NCBI RefSeq assembly: GCF_003075435.1
Contig: NZ_QCZJ01000014.1
Coordinates: 1-64,000, forward strand
DNA: 64,000 nt
Direction: 5' to 3'
DNA from: Terrimonas sp.
GTDB taxonomy: Bacteria; Bacteroidota; Bacteroidia; Chitinophagales; Chitinophagaceae
Both the position numbers and the translations under genes were made by a program. Positions 46,581 through 55,640 of this stretch are shown piece by piece. The notes below the pieces were generated by a model that did not search any database, was not told the origin of the DNA, and saw nothing but the letters and a program-made list of their open reading frames with translations. Every line of letters begins with the position of its first letter. Position 1 is the first letter of the stretch.

Positions 46581-47324
46581 GTGACGAATACCATTTCCAT
46601 ACAAAATCTTGATTTCACCTACAAGGGCAGTGCCCAAAAGCTTATTAATAATCTCAGCCTGCATATTCAAAAAGGTGATCGCTTCGGTATTTTCGGACCT
46701 AACGGCGCCGGCAAAACAACATTGATGAACCTTATGACAGGTCTTCTGCCCTATTCCTCCGGCTCTATTCAATTACTGGGCAATGAAATAAAAACCAACC
46801 GGAATAAAATAAAAACACTTTTCGGCTTTGTACCACAGGATTTTTCATTCTACCATGAATTAAGTCCGGCAGAGAATATGGAATTTTTTGGTGCATGGGC
46901 AGGGCTGCACAAAAAGCAGATAAAAGAAAGAACAGGTGAATTGCTGAACATATTATCGCTTACCCATGTACGTGATACACCTGTTAAGAACTTTTCAGGA
47001 GGCATGAAAAGAAGGGTAAATCTTGCCATAGCCGTAATGCATGAGCCCGAAATATTATTCTTAGATGAGCCAACGGTTGGCGTAGATGTACAAACGCGTT
47101 ATGCGATTATAGACTATCTTAAATCGCTGAATGAAAAAGGCACAACGCTGGTCTATACATCCCATCATTTGAAAGAGGCAGAAGATTTATGCAATACCGT
47201 AGCCATGATAGATGAAGGCAATATAATTGTGCACGACAGTTTAGAAAACCTTTTGAAAGATCACCTGCAGGATGGACTGGAAGGACTGTTTTTGAATTTG
47301 ACAGGTAGGGCATACAGGGATTAA
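46581..47324 (+). CDS. ABC transporter ATP-binding protein
   Basis: A 247-residue ATPase. Walker A FGPNGAGKTTLM, signature NFSGGMKRRVNLA, Walker B EILFLDEPTVGVD and the H-loop TSHHLKEAED are all present. The start is probably GTG at 46581 (VTNTISIQNLDFTYKG). A TTG start at 46566 is possible. It pairs with the ABC-2 permease at 47557, although 232 bp of repeats separate them. Expected to export or flip the pigment or a precursor. Confidence 0.9.
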   Translation: MTNTISIQNLDFTYKGSAQKLINNLSLHIQKGDRFGIFGPNGAGKTTLMNLMTGLLPYSSGSIQLLGNEIKTNRNKIKTLFGFVPQDFSFYHELSPAENMEFFGAWAGLHKKQIKERTGELLNILSLTHVRDTPVKNFSGGMKRRVNLAIAVMHEPEILFLDEPTVGVDVQTRYAIIDYLKSLNEKGTTLVYTSHHLKEAEDLCNTVAMIDEGNIIVHDSLENLLKDHLQDGLEGLFLNLTGRAYRD

Positions 47325-47556
47325 TTTGAAAATGGAATAATGTGGAAATGTGAAAATGTGAGAGTGTGGGAATTGTTTTTTTGGACTACAAAGACACGAC
47401 GATGTAATTTTTCACAAAGGATTACGCGCAGGCCTCCCCCCTGCGGGGAAGCCGGGATGAGTTGTTGCAAGAGCATTTTTATGATAACAAAAATTAAATT
47501 AATAACACTCCTAAAAAAGCAAAAGGCTGCTGATAGCTGACGGCTGACAGCTGATT
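47325..47556. repeat. Repeat-filled gap between ABC ATPase and permease
   Basis: Three kinds of short repeat lie in a row. They are GTGGAAATGTGAAAATGTGA (47341-47360), an ACTACAAAGACACGACGATG run from about 47386 that recalls the AACCGCAAAGA-type elements, and TGCTGATAGCTGACGGCTGA (47528-47547). No gene is seen. Confidence 0.5.
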
Positions 47557-48837
47557 ATGTTTAAACTTTGGTCTACCATACTGAAGGATTTTCGCATACT
47601 CACAAGAGATAAAGTGGGGCTAACCCTTATGTTCCTGATGCCCGTGGTGCTGGCTATTGTAATTACATCTGTACAAAACAGCACTTTTGAACTGGTGAAC
47701 GAAAATAAAATTCCGCTGCTGATTTATAATAAAGACAAAAAAGCTGTTTCAATTGAACTGGAAAAAGCCCTGGATAAAGTTGGCATGTTCAACATCAATA
47801 CAATTGATACAATAAAAAATGGCGATGATATAAAAAATCATATCAATACAAAAGACGCGTTGATAGCCGCCGTAATTCCTGAAAATTATTCCGATAAAGT
47901 ATTGCAAAAAGCGAAGGCCGTTTCACGCAAAGCGCTGAAAGATCTTGATATACCGGCAGATCCTTCAGCAGCAGTTACCGATACTGCCATGAATATAATA
48001 CTGTATTATCACCCGGTATTGCAACAATCTTTCCGTAAAAGCATTGATGGTGGCTTGCAGAGCGCCCTGCAGGTGGTGCAGAGTAAATACATCGTGCAAA
48101 GCCTGTATCAATACATTAATGATGAAGCTATTCCAGACAGTCTCGAAAACCAGATCATCAGCAACCAGACACCCGTGCAGCAGATAGCGGTATCAAAAGG
48201 AAATATGCACGGCATACCTAATGCTACACAGCACAATATTCCTGCATGGACAATATTCGCCATGTTCTTTATCGTAATATCCTTAGGCAGCAGCGTGGTA
48301 CGGGAAAAATTAAGCGGCAGCATTATCCGTCTCAGAACATTGCCCACCCATTTCGGCATTTCAATCATATCTAAGGAAATCACCTATATCATTGTTACAC
48401 TCCTGCAGGCTGCCGTAATTTTTGCTATCGGAAAATATCTTTTCCCAAAAATGGGATTACCTGCATTGAATATACCGCACGATATTAGCGCATTACTGAT
48501 TGTAACACTCCTCTGCGGCTGGTGCGCTGCCAGCTTCGCTATTTGTATTGGTATATTTGCCAACACGCAGGAACAGGCAAACGGTTTTGGCGCAGTTTCT
48601 ATAGTTTTGCTTGCTGCCGTCGGCGGCTTATTGGTGCCATCGTTTGCCATGCCGTCTTCCTTCCAGTTCATTATGCGGCTTTCACCATTGCACTGGTGCC
48701 TTGAAGCGTATTACGGACTTTTCCTGGAAGAAGGCAATTTGAAAGATATTTTTACTAATATTACACCTTTACTGACTATTACCATATTGCTCCAGTTTTT
48801 AGCATGGTACGGTCTGAAAAGAAAAAATTTAATTTGA
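47557..48837 (+). CDS. ABC-2-type transporter permease
   Basis: A 426-residue inner-membrane permease. One helix near the N-terminus (VGLTLMFLMPVVLAIVITSV) precedes a large extracytoplasmic domain (about 45-225), then five or six helices (AWTIFAMFFIVISLGSSVV and IVLLAAVGGLLVPSFAMP). This is the ABC2_membrane_3 layout. It ends one base before the ACP gene's ATG and forms an exporter with the ATPase above. Substrate inferred from the pigment genes. Confidence 0.88.
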   Translation: MFKLWSTILKDFRILTRDKVGLTLMFLMPVVLAIVITSVQNSTFELVNENKIPLLIYNKDKKAVSIELEKALDKVGMFNINTIDTIKNGDDIKNHINTKDALIAAVIPENYSDKVLQKAKAVSRKALKDLDIPADPSAAVTDTAMNIILYYHPVLQQSFRKSIDGGLQSALQVVQSKYIVQSLYQYINDEAIPDSLENQIISNQTPVQQIAVSKGNMHGIPNATQHNIPAWTIFAMFFIVISLGSSVVREKLSGSIIRLRTLPTHFGISIISKEITYIIVTLLQAAVIFAIGKYLFPKMGLPALNIPHDISALLIVTLLCGWCAASFAICIGIFANTQEQANGFGAVSIVLLAAVGGLLVPSFAMPSSFQFIMRLSPLHWCLEAYYGLFLEEGNLKDIFTNITPLLTITILLQFLAWYGLKRKNLI

Positions 48838-48838
48838 T

Positions 48839-49111
48839 ATGGAAGCAATAGATAAAGAACAGCTGAAGCAAAAGCTGAAAGAGCAGATCATACAGTTTCT
48901 TAACCTTACAGATAAAAAGCCAGAGGATATAAAGGATGATGAACCGCTTTTTGGTGAAGGCCTGGGGCTTGATTCTATTGATTCTATTGAACTGATCGTT
49001 TTACTCTCAAGGGAATATGGCATCAGTATACAAGACCCCAAAGAAGGCAGGAAAGTGTTGGTAGATATCAACACAATGGCAGATTATATTGAGCAGCACC
49101 GCACCAAATAA
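48839..49111 (+). CDS. Acyl carrier protein
   Basis: A 90-residue ACP. The phosphopantetheine attachment site is Ser46 in GLGLDSIDSIEL. The rest is the usual four-helix acidic fold with a C-terminal end DINTMADYIEQH. It overlaps the downstream ketosynthase frame by about 23 bp and begins one base after the permease stop, so it is tightly co-expressed. It should carry the growing polyene chain and be activated by AcpS. Confidence 0.93.
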   Translation: MEAIDKEQLKQKLKEQIIQFLNLTDKKPEDIKDDEPLFGEGLGLDSIDSIELIVLLSREYGISIQDPKEGRKVLVDINTMADYIEQHRTK

Positions 49112-50312
49112 ATTCCAGGTATTGAGCAGTATTGTTGTAACAGGTATCGGCATCATCAGTGCTATTGGCGATAATGCAGAAACAAACAGGAACGCTTTAA
49201 TAAACGGCGTTTGCGGCATTTCCAATCTTGAGTTTTGTGAAACAAAGTACGCGGGATTACGCCCCTGCGGTGAAATAAAAAAATCAACCCGGCAGCTTAA
49301 GGATATACTTAACGCACACGAAAGCGGCGTAACACGCAGCTCACTGTTAGGGCTACACGCTTTTATGGAAGCATGCGCTGATGCAAATCTTACTCCGGCG
49401 CAAATTGCAGCCACAGATACCGCTTTAATCGGCGGAAGCACGGTTGGCGGCATGTGCCTTACAGATGAATTATATCATGATGCAAACTCCGGCGAAGAAG
49501 GTTCGGAATACCTCGCATCGTATGATTGCGCATCCGTTAACCTGTACCTGCAGCAACGCTATAAAATGGCAGGAATTATTAACACCATCAATACGGCCTG
49601 TTCATCATCCGCCAATGCTGTTATATATGGTGCAAGACTGTTAAAACACAGTTTGGCCAAAAGGGTTATTGTTGGTGGCACGGATAGTCTTGCCAAGTTT
49701 ACCATTAATGGTTTTAATGCGCTGCATATATTATCTCCTGAAAAATGCGCTCCGTTTGACAGAGACAGAAAGGGTTTAAATCTTGGAGAAGGCGCTGCCT
49801 TTTTAGTATTGGAAAAAGAAGAAGATGTTGCCGGCAAAAAGGTATATGCAGTATTGTCCGGTTATGGCAACAGTAACGATGCCTATCATCCCTCTTCATT
49901 ATCAGATGCCGGAGAAGGACCATACCTGTCTATGCAAAGCGCATTACAAACCGCAGGTTTATCCGCAGCCGATATCAGCTATATAAATGCACATGGCACC
50001 GCCACGGAAAATAATGACGCGGTAGAAAGCACCGCGATGTTAAGATTATTTACTTCTCCCCCACCCTTTACTTCTACCAAAGGCAATACCGGGCATACCC
50101 TTGGCGCTGCCGGCGCTATTGAAGCAGTATACAGTATTTTCAACCTGCATTACCAGGAAATATATCCCGCATTAAATTTTAATAACCCTATCGAATCAAC
50201 GGGATTGCAGCCTGTACGTGAATATAAAAGCCATACTATTCAGCATGTAATGTCAAACTCCTTTGGCTTTGGCGGTAATTGCAGTTCTTTATTGTTTTCG
50301 AAGTATAATTAA
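49089..50312 (+). CDS. Beta-ketoacyl-ACP synthase (KS, FabF type)
   Basis: A 407-residue elongating ketosynthase. Catalytic residues are Cys171 in NTACSSSANA, His302 in NAHGTATENND and His336 in GNTGHTLGAAGA, so it is complete. The start is uncertain: TTG 49089 overlaps the ACP gene, TTG 49122 is an alternative, and neither has a strong ribosome site. It probably pairs with the catalytically dead partner at 50806 to form a KS-CLF dimer for polyene chains. Confidence 0.9.
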   Translation: MSSTAPNKFQVLSSIVVTGIGIISAIGDNAETNRNALINGVCGISNLEFCETKYAGLRPCGEIKKSTRQLKDILNAHESGVTRSSLLGLHAFMEACADANLTPAQIAATDTALIGGSTVGGMCLTDELYHDANSGEEGSEYLASYDCASVNLYLQQRYKMAGIINTINTACSSSANAVIYGARLLKHSLAKRVIVGGTDSLAKFTINGFNALHILSPEKCAPFDRDRKGLNLGEGAAFLVLEKEEDVAGKKVYAVLSGYGNSNDAYHPSSLSDAGEGPYLSMQSALQTAGLSAADISYINAHGTATENNDAVESTAMLRLFTSPPPFTSTKGNTGHTLGAAGAIEAVYSIFNLHYQEIYPALNFNNPIESTGLQPVREYKSHTIQHVMSNSFGFGGNCSSLLFSKYN

Positions 50313-50805
50313 CCTGAGGAAGCATCCGAAAGCCTCCACAATACAGAGATTTCATTTAAAAAAGACATTTTAATTTCAAAAGAAAAACGCCTGTTATAAT
50401 AAGCGATAAAAGAAGATTTATGAAGGAATTGAGGTTGCTCGTTCGAGATGACGCCTGTTAACGTCATTCCGATCCCGCCTGTACGTTGTAATTAATTAAA
50501 CCAATTTACGGCGGGAGAGGAATCCGTTGGGCTATAGAGCAAAACCTGAGCATTAGTACCAAAGCCCGGCAGATATTTCACTCGCGTAAAAACGATGATA
50601 GCACAATCCCCGTGTTGCTCGTTCAATATGACGCAAACCGGCAGCCGTCTTTCCGAACCCGCCCTCGTGAACTTTGAATTAAAGGTATTTTGCGGCGGGT
50701 GAACCTCCTGCAACTTTCAGAATGGAAACTACTGAAGATTTTTTCTAAAAGCGAAACCTCTGCTGCTATGTGCTATTTCCATATAAATTGCAGACATTTG
50801 CCGCA
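50313..50805. repeat. 493-bp gap with two copies of a roughly 93-bp repeat
   Basis: Copy 1 spans about 50435-50527 and copy 2 about 50615-50708. Both start TTGCTCGTTC, then n3-ATGACGC, and both carry CCCGCC (50474-50479; 50658-50663) and GGCGGG (50510-50515; 50694-50699) that can pair. The two are diverged but clearly related. The repeat belongs to the intergenic elements common in Bacteroidota. It separates the KS from its likely partner gene. Confidence 0.7.
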
Positions 50806-51831
50806 ATGTATATTCACCAGCACACCTGTATTTCAGCGCAGCAAACATTTGACGCTATTGATTTAAATACCATAAAAGAATCAGTAAATAATAAGCTTTT
50901 GGCTATTGAGCCGAAATACGAAGGTATCCCTCCCGGTATTTTACGCCGTATGGGCAAGGCGGTCAGACTGGGAGTTGGCACCGCATTGCCGGTCATTAAA
51001 AATAATGAAGGCATTGACGGTATTATCATTGGTACAGCCAATGGAGGAATGGAAGACTGTATAAAGTTCCTTAACCAGATCATTGACTATGAAGAAGGCA
51101 TGCTTACCCCGGGCAATTTTGTGCAAAGCACACCTAATGCCATTGCCGCGCAGACCGGCTTAATGGCTGCCAACAAATCTTACAACATTACACATGTGCA
51201 CAGGGGACTGGCTTTTGAAAACAGCCTGCTTGATGCAATGATGATGCTGAAAGAAAACCCGGAAGCAAAATACCTTGTTGGTGGCGTAGATGAAATATCT
51301 GCGTATAATTATAATATTGATTACCTGGAAGGCTGGTATAAAAAAGAAAAGATTACCAATACAGGTTTATACGATACCGCATCTGAAGGCAGTATGGCAG
51401 GTGAAGGAGCTGCAATGTTTCTGGTTAACAATAATAACGTTAATGCATCTGCACAGATCAAAGACATTTATACCATTCATACAACAGATGTGCTGCTGGT
51501 AAAAAACGCACTAACGGTTTTCCTGAAAAAAAATAAAATTGCACCCGAAAATATAGACTTGCTGCTGAATGGTGAGAATGGAGACAACAGGTTGTTAAAA
51601 TATTATACGGGTGTAGAAAGCATTTTTCATCAACGCACTTCCATAGCCAGGTATAAGCATATGACAGGCGAGTTTCCAACATCCACGGCAGTTGCGCTTT
51701 GGCTGATTTGTCATGGCAGGCTACCTGCGCAGATGTTTAAATCCGGGTATCCCGGAACTACCATGCAGCATATCCTTATCTATAACAATTATAAAGGAAT
51801 ACAACATGGTTTTATACTCATTAACAAATAA
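50806..51831 (+). CDS. KS-like chain-length-factor protein without catalytic residues
   Basis: A 341-residue thiolase-fold protein from ATG 50806 (GTG 50770 is the alternative). The alignable positions of all three KS catalytic residues are changed: Val131 for Cys (ITHVHRG), Asn255-Gly-Glu for His-Gly-Thr (LLNGENGD) and Glu289 for His (MTGEF). This is what is seen in chain-length factors and the ApeC-like partner in aryl-polyene synthases. It would set chain length with the KS at 49089. It ends the plus arm of the cluster. Confidence 0.8.
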   Translation: MYIHQHTCISAQQTFDAIDLNTIKESVNNKLLAIEPKYEGIPPGILRRMGKAVRLGVGTALPVIKNNEGIDGIIIGTANGGMEDCIKFLNQIIDYEEGMLTPGNFVQSTPNAIAAQTGLMAANKSYNITHVHRGLAFENSLLDAMMMLKENPEAKYLVGGVDEISAYNYNIDYLEGWYKKEKITNTGLYDTASEGSMAGEGAAMFLVNNNNVNASAQIKDIYTIHTTDVLLVKNALTVFLKKNKIAPENIDLLLNGENGDNRLLKYYTGVESIFHQRTSIARYKHMTGEFPTSTAVALWLICHGRLPAQMFKSGYPGTTMQHILIYNNYKGIQHGFILINK

Positions 51832-51945
51832 CTATATAAGATTAATACTAAAATATTTCATAAATCGTTTGGTAACAATTCAGGACTTTACAGTTATTGC
51901 ATAGCACTCTAATTAATTCGAAAAAATACTTAAACAACTATTCAA

Positions 51946-52533
51946 ATGAAACATCTGAAATTACCTTTACTTATTCTTGCACTCTGCATTTCAATAAGCA
52001 GTTTTGCGCAAAGAATTAAAGTTTTAGAAGGAGATATTCCTGCCGATTTTAAAGACCAAAAATCTGTTAACACAGAATTTACCTATGAAAATATTGGCGT
52101 AGGTAAATACGATAAAGAAGAAGATTACATTAAAGCTAAAACGGAAGAGTATAATCAAAAAGAACCCGGTCGCGGCGATAATTGGGCTAAAAGCTGGATT
52201 GCAGACAGGAAAAACAGGTTTGAACCTAAGTTTGATGAACTGTTTACCAAGTACAGTGACCTTACCCTGAATAAAAATTCAAAGTATACCATTATATTCC
52301 ATACTACTTTTTTAGAGCCAGGATTTAATATTGGCATTACCAGAAAAAATGCTACCATCAATGGCGAAGCGCTTATTGTAGAAACAGCCAATAAAAGTAA
52401 AGTGCTTGCAAAGATCAGTATAGACAAAGCTCCGGGAAAATCCTTCTGGGGAAATGATTATGATACCGGCGAGCGTCTTTCTGAATGCTATGCTACAGCA
52501 GGACGTGCGGTTGGAAAATTTGTAAAAAAGTAG
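51946..52533 (+). CDS. Secreted protein of unknown function
   Basis: A 195-residue protein with a signal peptide (LLILALCISISSFAQ). The mature part is beta/alpha with many K/E/D residues, a YTIIFHTTFLEPGFNIGI strand pair and a C-terminal SECYATAGRAVGKFVKK. No family is recognised. It lies 114 bp after the pigment cluster, so it may or may not be co-regulated. Confidence 0.65.
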   Translation: MKHLKLPLLILALCISISSFAQRIKVLEGDIPADFKDQKSVNTEFTYENIGVGKYDKEEDYIKAKTEEYNQKEPGRGDNWAKSWIADRKNRFEPKFDELFTKYSDLTLNKNSKYTIIFHTTFLEPGFNIGITRKNATINGEALIVETANKSKVLAKISIDKAPGKSFWGNDYDTGERLSECYATAGRAVGKFVKK

Positions 52534-52551
52534 CTTTAAGATTGTTATAAA

Positions 52552-52662
52552 TAACCGTAAAGACGCACAGCGTTTTAGAGAAAACAACGAAGGCTATAAT
52601 TTGACCAGGCAAAAGCACCCCTTTTGCTGTCTCTGTAACATGCTTTGTGATCTTTGCGGTTA
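52552..52662. repeat. Imperfect inverted repeat, AACCGCAAAGA type
   Basis: TAACCGTAAAGACGCACAGC at the left (from 52552) and the inverted copy ending TGATCTTTGCGGTTA at 52662 can pair imperfectly over about 30 bp. Such elements recur between genes in Bacteroidota genomes. It occupies about half of the gap before hemN. Confidence 0.55.
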
Positions 52663-52758
52663 ACAAAATATTCAAAGGCACATACCTAATTAAAATCACC
52701 CGGTTAGTATAATCAAAATCATATTATAACTGAAGAATGTATAGGAATTTTGCCCATT

Positions 52759-54135
52759 ATGTCAGATTCCACATTCGATCATGCGTTAATTACAAGGTAT
52801 AACCAGCCAATTCCCCGTTATACCAGCTACCCTACAGTACCCTTCTGGAAAAATAATATTGATAAAAACTCCTGGTCGGAAACATTCAGCAAACAGTTTT
52901 CCCTGCAAAACAGCAACACCGGCATCAGCCTGTATATTCACCTGCCATTCTGTGAATCGCTTTGCACCTATTGCGGCTGCAATAAAAAAATCACTACCAA
53001 TCATTCTGTCGAGGATAATTATATTGATGCCATTGAAAAAGAATGGAAGCTCTACAAGGCTTTAATGGCGGAAAAACCGCTCATCAGGGAAATACATCTT
53101 GGCGGCGGAACACCTACTTTCTTTTCACCGGAAAACCTTGAGCGCCTTCTCCATATATTTTTAGACGACAGCCATACACACCCCGATCATGCTTTTAGTA
53201 TAGAAGGACATCCCAATAATACTACAAGGCAGCACCTCGATACCTTATATAGCCTGGGTTTCCGGCGTATCAGCTATGGCGTGCAGGATCTTGATCCGAA
53301 GGTTCAGCAGGTAATCAATCGCATACAACCAGCGTCACAGGTAAGGTATGCTACGGAACAGGCAAGAGCGGCAGGTTTTACATCGGTAAACTTTGATCTC
53401 ATTTACGGATTGCCGCTGCAAACAAAACAAAGTATTGAAAATACCATTCGTGAAGTTATATCGCTCAAACCTGAGCGTATTGCTTTTTACAGTTATGCAC
53501 ATGTGCCATGGACAAGCAAGGCACAGCGGTTGTTTGACGAATCTGATCTTCCTTCGGCAGAAGAAAAAATCCAATTATACCTGCTTGGAAAAAAACTCCT
53601 GGTATCTGCAGGTTATTACGATGTGGGAATGGATCATTTTGCATTGCCGGAAGATGAATTATACATTGCGAAACAACAAGGCAAATTACACCGGAATTTT
53701 ATGGGATATACAGTGCAGGATACAGGCATTCTGCTGGGTCTTGGTGTATCTTCTATCAGCGATACAGGAAATGCTTTTGCACAGAACGAAAAAACTTTGC
53801 ATGATTACTATGATAATATCAATAACGGGAGGCTTGCAATAAACCGGGGATACTTCCTGGATGAGGAGGATGTAGTCTTCCGCAATTATATTAAAAACAT
53901 CTCCTGCAATGGTTATACCAGGTTTCGCCCGGAAAACCTTCCGCTTTTGCGCGAAATTTGTTTTCCACTGCTTGAGCAACCGGTTAAAGATGGTTTGGTA
54001 GTATACAATGACGAAGCATTGGAACTGACACAAAAAGGAAATTATTTTATCAGGAATATTTGCAGCGTCTTTGACCTTTACCTGCAAAAAAACAAAGTAA
54101 CTACCGGCATTAAAACCTTTAGTAAAGCGATATAG
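52759..54135 (+). CDS. hemN: Oxygen-independent coproporphyrinogen III oxidase
   Basis: Radical SAM enzyme converting coproporphyrinogen III to protoporphyrinogen IX. The iron-sulphur cysteines are Cys65, Cys69, Cys72 and Cys74 (CESLCTYCGC), the CX3CX2CXC arrangement of true HemN rather than the HemW form. EIHLGGGTPTFFSPENL and the N-terminal RYTSYPTVPFW match the family, as does the HemN_C domain. The length of 458 residues is standard. ATG 52759 is preferred to TTG 52750. Confidence 0.95.
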   Translation: MSDSTFDHALITRYNQPIPRYTSYPTVPFWKNNIDKNSWSETFSKQFSLQNSNTGISLYIHLPFCESLCTYCGCNKKITTNHSVEDNYIDAIEKEWKLYKALMAEKPLIREIHLGGGTPTFFSPENLERLLHIFLDDSHTHPDHAFSIEGHPNNTTRQHLDTLYSLGFRRISYGVQDLDPKVQQVINRIQPASQVRYATEQARAAGFTSVNFDLIYGLPLQTKQSIENTIREVISLKPERIAFYSYAHVPWTSKAQRLFDESDLPSAEEKIQLYLLGKKLLVSAGYYDVGMDHFALPEDELYIAKQQGKLHRNFMGYTVQDTGILLGLGVSSISDTGNAFAQNEKTLHDYYDNINNGRLAINRGYFLDEEDVVFRNYIKNISCNGYTRFRPENLPLLREICFPLLEQPVKDGLVVYNDEALELTQKGNYFIRNICSVFDLYLQKNKVTTGIKTFSKAI

Positions 54136-54191
54136 AAAGCTGTAATACTGCGAATACGCAAATAAAATACAGTGCAGGCTTTGGCTATTTA

Positions 54192-54881
54192 TCATTTCAG
54201 CAACCGGTATCCAAAACAAGCTTCTATATTAAAAGCCCTGAATCTGCCATTGTACCTGTTGCGGCTGGCTTCTACAAAATCATTATCACTGTTTGCAGAA
54301 ACTTCCGGACGCATGTCATCTCCATCAGGAAAAGAAAATGAAACGCTATTGTGTGAGACACCTGCCCCGATACTGAAATCAAACAGGCATCTTTTATCCT
54401 TTCCAAATACGGTTTGCATGCCAGCCCTGCCCAATAAGTACCATTCCCTGTTGTGTGCATTATAAGATTGCCATCTTTGATAGGATTGATCATTTTCGTA
54501 AAAATAGTGCCACCCGGAAAACCTGGTGGTTACCCACTTATTACCGTAAGAAACCGAGAGATACGGCCAGGCCTTTGATCTGCTGTTGATAAGCCTGTTT
54601 CCCGCAATATAATAGCGAAGTTCATGTCTCAGCCGCACTCCACTCGTTGCAGTTTTTTCATACCCATAATCACCATAAATATAATCGGCTGCAAAACGTA
54701 CTGAAAAAGAAGGATGAAAACGGTATTCTGCTCCCGCCGAAGCACTTATATCACTATCCCAAAGCGATAAGGGTGTTACCGATACCGGCCAACTGTACAA
54801 CAATTCAGATTTGTTGTTTTTTTGTGCATATAAACCGAAGAAGGATATAACAAATAAAAATGAAAGAAAATGCTTTTTCAT
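54192..54881 (-). CDS. Outer-membrane beta-barrel protein, unknown
   Basis: A 229-residue exported protein (MKKHFLSFLFVISFFGLYAQ) from ATG 54881. The mature part has many strands with alternating aromatics (GAEYRFHPSFSVRFAADYIY, RLRHELRYYIAGNR) and ends in FNIEACFGYRLLK, an outer-membrane-type C-terminus. It follows the LVIVD lipoprotein genes directly, so the three are likely one envelope unit. Function unknown. Confidence 0.65.
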   Translation of the reverse strand: MKKHFLSFLFVISFFGLYAQKNNKSELLYSWPVSVTPLSLWDSDISASAGAEYRFHPSFSVRFAADYIYGDYGYEKTATSGVRLRHELRYYIAGNRLINSRSKAWPYLSVSYGNKWVTTRFSGWHYFYENDQSYQRWQSYNAHNREWYLLGRAGMQTVFGKDKRCLFDFSIGAGVSHNSVSFSFPDGDDMRPEVSANSDNDFVEASRNRYNGRFRAFNIEACFGYRLLK

Positions 54882-54892
54882 TATTGCAGAGA

Positions 54893-55639
54893 TCATTTTT
54901 TTATTTCGGATAATACCACCGGGTTTGCCGGGGTGCTGATATCATACAATACCATCCCTCCTTCTATCATACAAATAAGCACATTATCCACCGGAATGCA
55001 ATCAAAAAAAGTATATCCTTTTTTAGTAGTAACCAGCCTGGGATTAGCGCCATCCTGTACATTAAACACGTCCAGGCCTGCCGCGCCATCGCACACATAC
55101 AAATAATTATTATGCAGGCCCAAACCATGTGGATTATTCATATCCTGACCGAATACCCTGGATGGCGATCCGGCACCCGCACTTACATCATACACATATA
55201 ACGCGTTAATATCACCACTGCAGTTATTACCTGTTCTAACAGTTACATAAGCATATTTATCATCGGCCACCACAGGGTCGCAGGCACGTATATGCGAAGC
55301 AGTACCTTCAACAACCGGTTGCCCGGGATTACTGATGGAAATAACATACATGGCATCTGTAGAACCAATAAACAGCTTATCCTTCCAGGGAAAAATAGTT
55401 TCAATACTATTATTCCAGCCCAGTTGAAGGGAGTTTACCTGTTCTGGCTCAGCAGGATTTTGCAGGCTGAAGGTGTGCAGCTCATCTCCGTCTACCACAT
55501 ACAGGTGCATTCCGGAAATAGTAAACCTTGCTGTTGATCCGCCTTTACCCGTAGCAGCAACGCTTCTGTTACTGTCTTTTTCACAGCCTATAGCTGCAAG
55601 CAGAATAAACACCAATATATACAGATATCGTAATTTCAT
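54893..55639 (-). CDS. LVIVD-repeat lipoprotein, beta-propeller-like
   Basis: A 248-residue lipoprotein (lipobox ILLAAIGC, ATG 55639). Several LVIVD/PQQ-like blades are visible: MHLYVVDGDELHTFSLQNPA, KLFIGSTDAMYVISISNPGQ and LYVCDGAAGLDVFNVQDGAN. Such proteins sit on the cell surface and are often near TonB-dependent or barrel proteins. It follows the second LVIVD protein by one base, so the two are co-translated; the barrel at 54192 follows. Confidence 0.8.
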   Translation of the reverse strand: MKLRYLYILVFILLAAIGCEKDSNRSVAATGKGGSTARFTISGMHLYVVDGDELHTFSLQNPAEPEQVNSLQLGWNNSIETIFPWKDKLFIGSTDAMYVISISNPGQPVVEGTASHIRACDPVVADDKYAYVTVRTGNNCSGDINALYVYDVSAGAGSPSRVFGQDMNNPHGLGLHNNYLYVCDGAAGLDVFNVQDGANPRLVTTKKGYTFFDCIPVDNVLICMIEGGMVLYDISTPANPVVLSEIKK

Positions 55640-55640
55640 T

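Noticed and set aside
49089-49121. TTG 49089 as a certain start of the KS gene
   Set aside because: Neither TTG 49089 nor TTG 49122 has a clear ribosome site, so I report the longer frame and mark the start as open.
50435-50708. CRISPR array
   Set aside because: Only two diverged copies of about 93 bp occur, far longer than CRISPR repeats, and no cas genes are present.
52759-54135. HemN as a radical SAM enzyme of the pigment pathway
   Set aside because: The four cysteines and the N-terminal signature match true HemN of haem synthesis, and it is separated from the cluster by an unrelated gene and a repeat.
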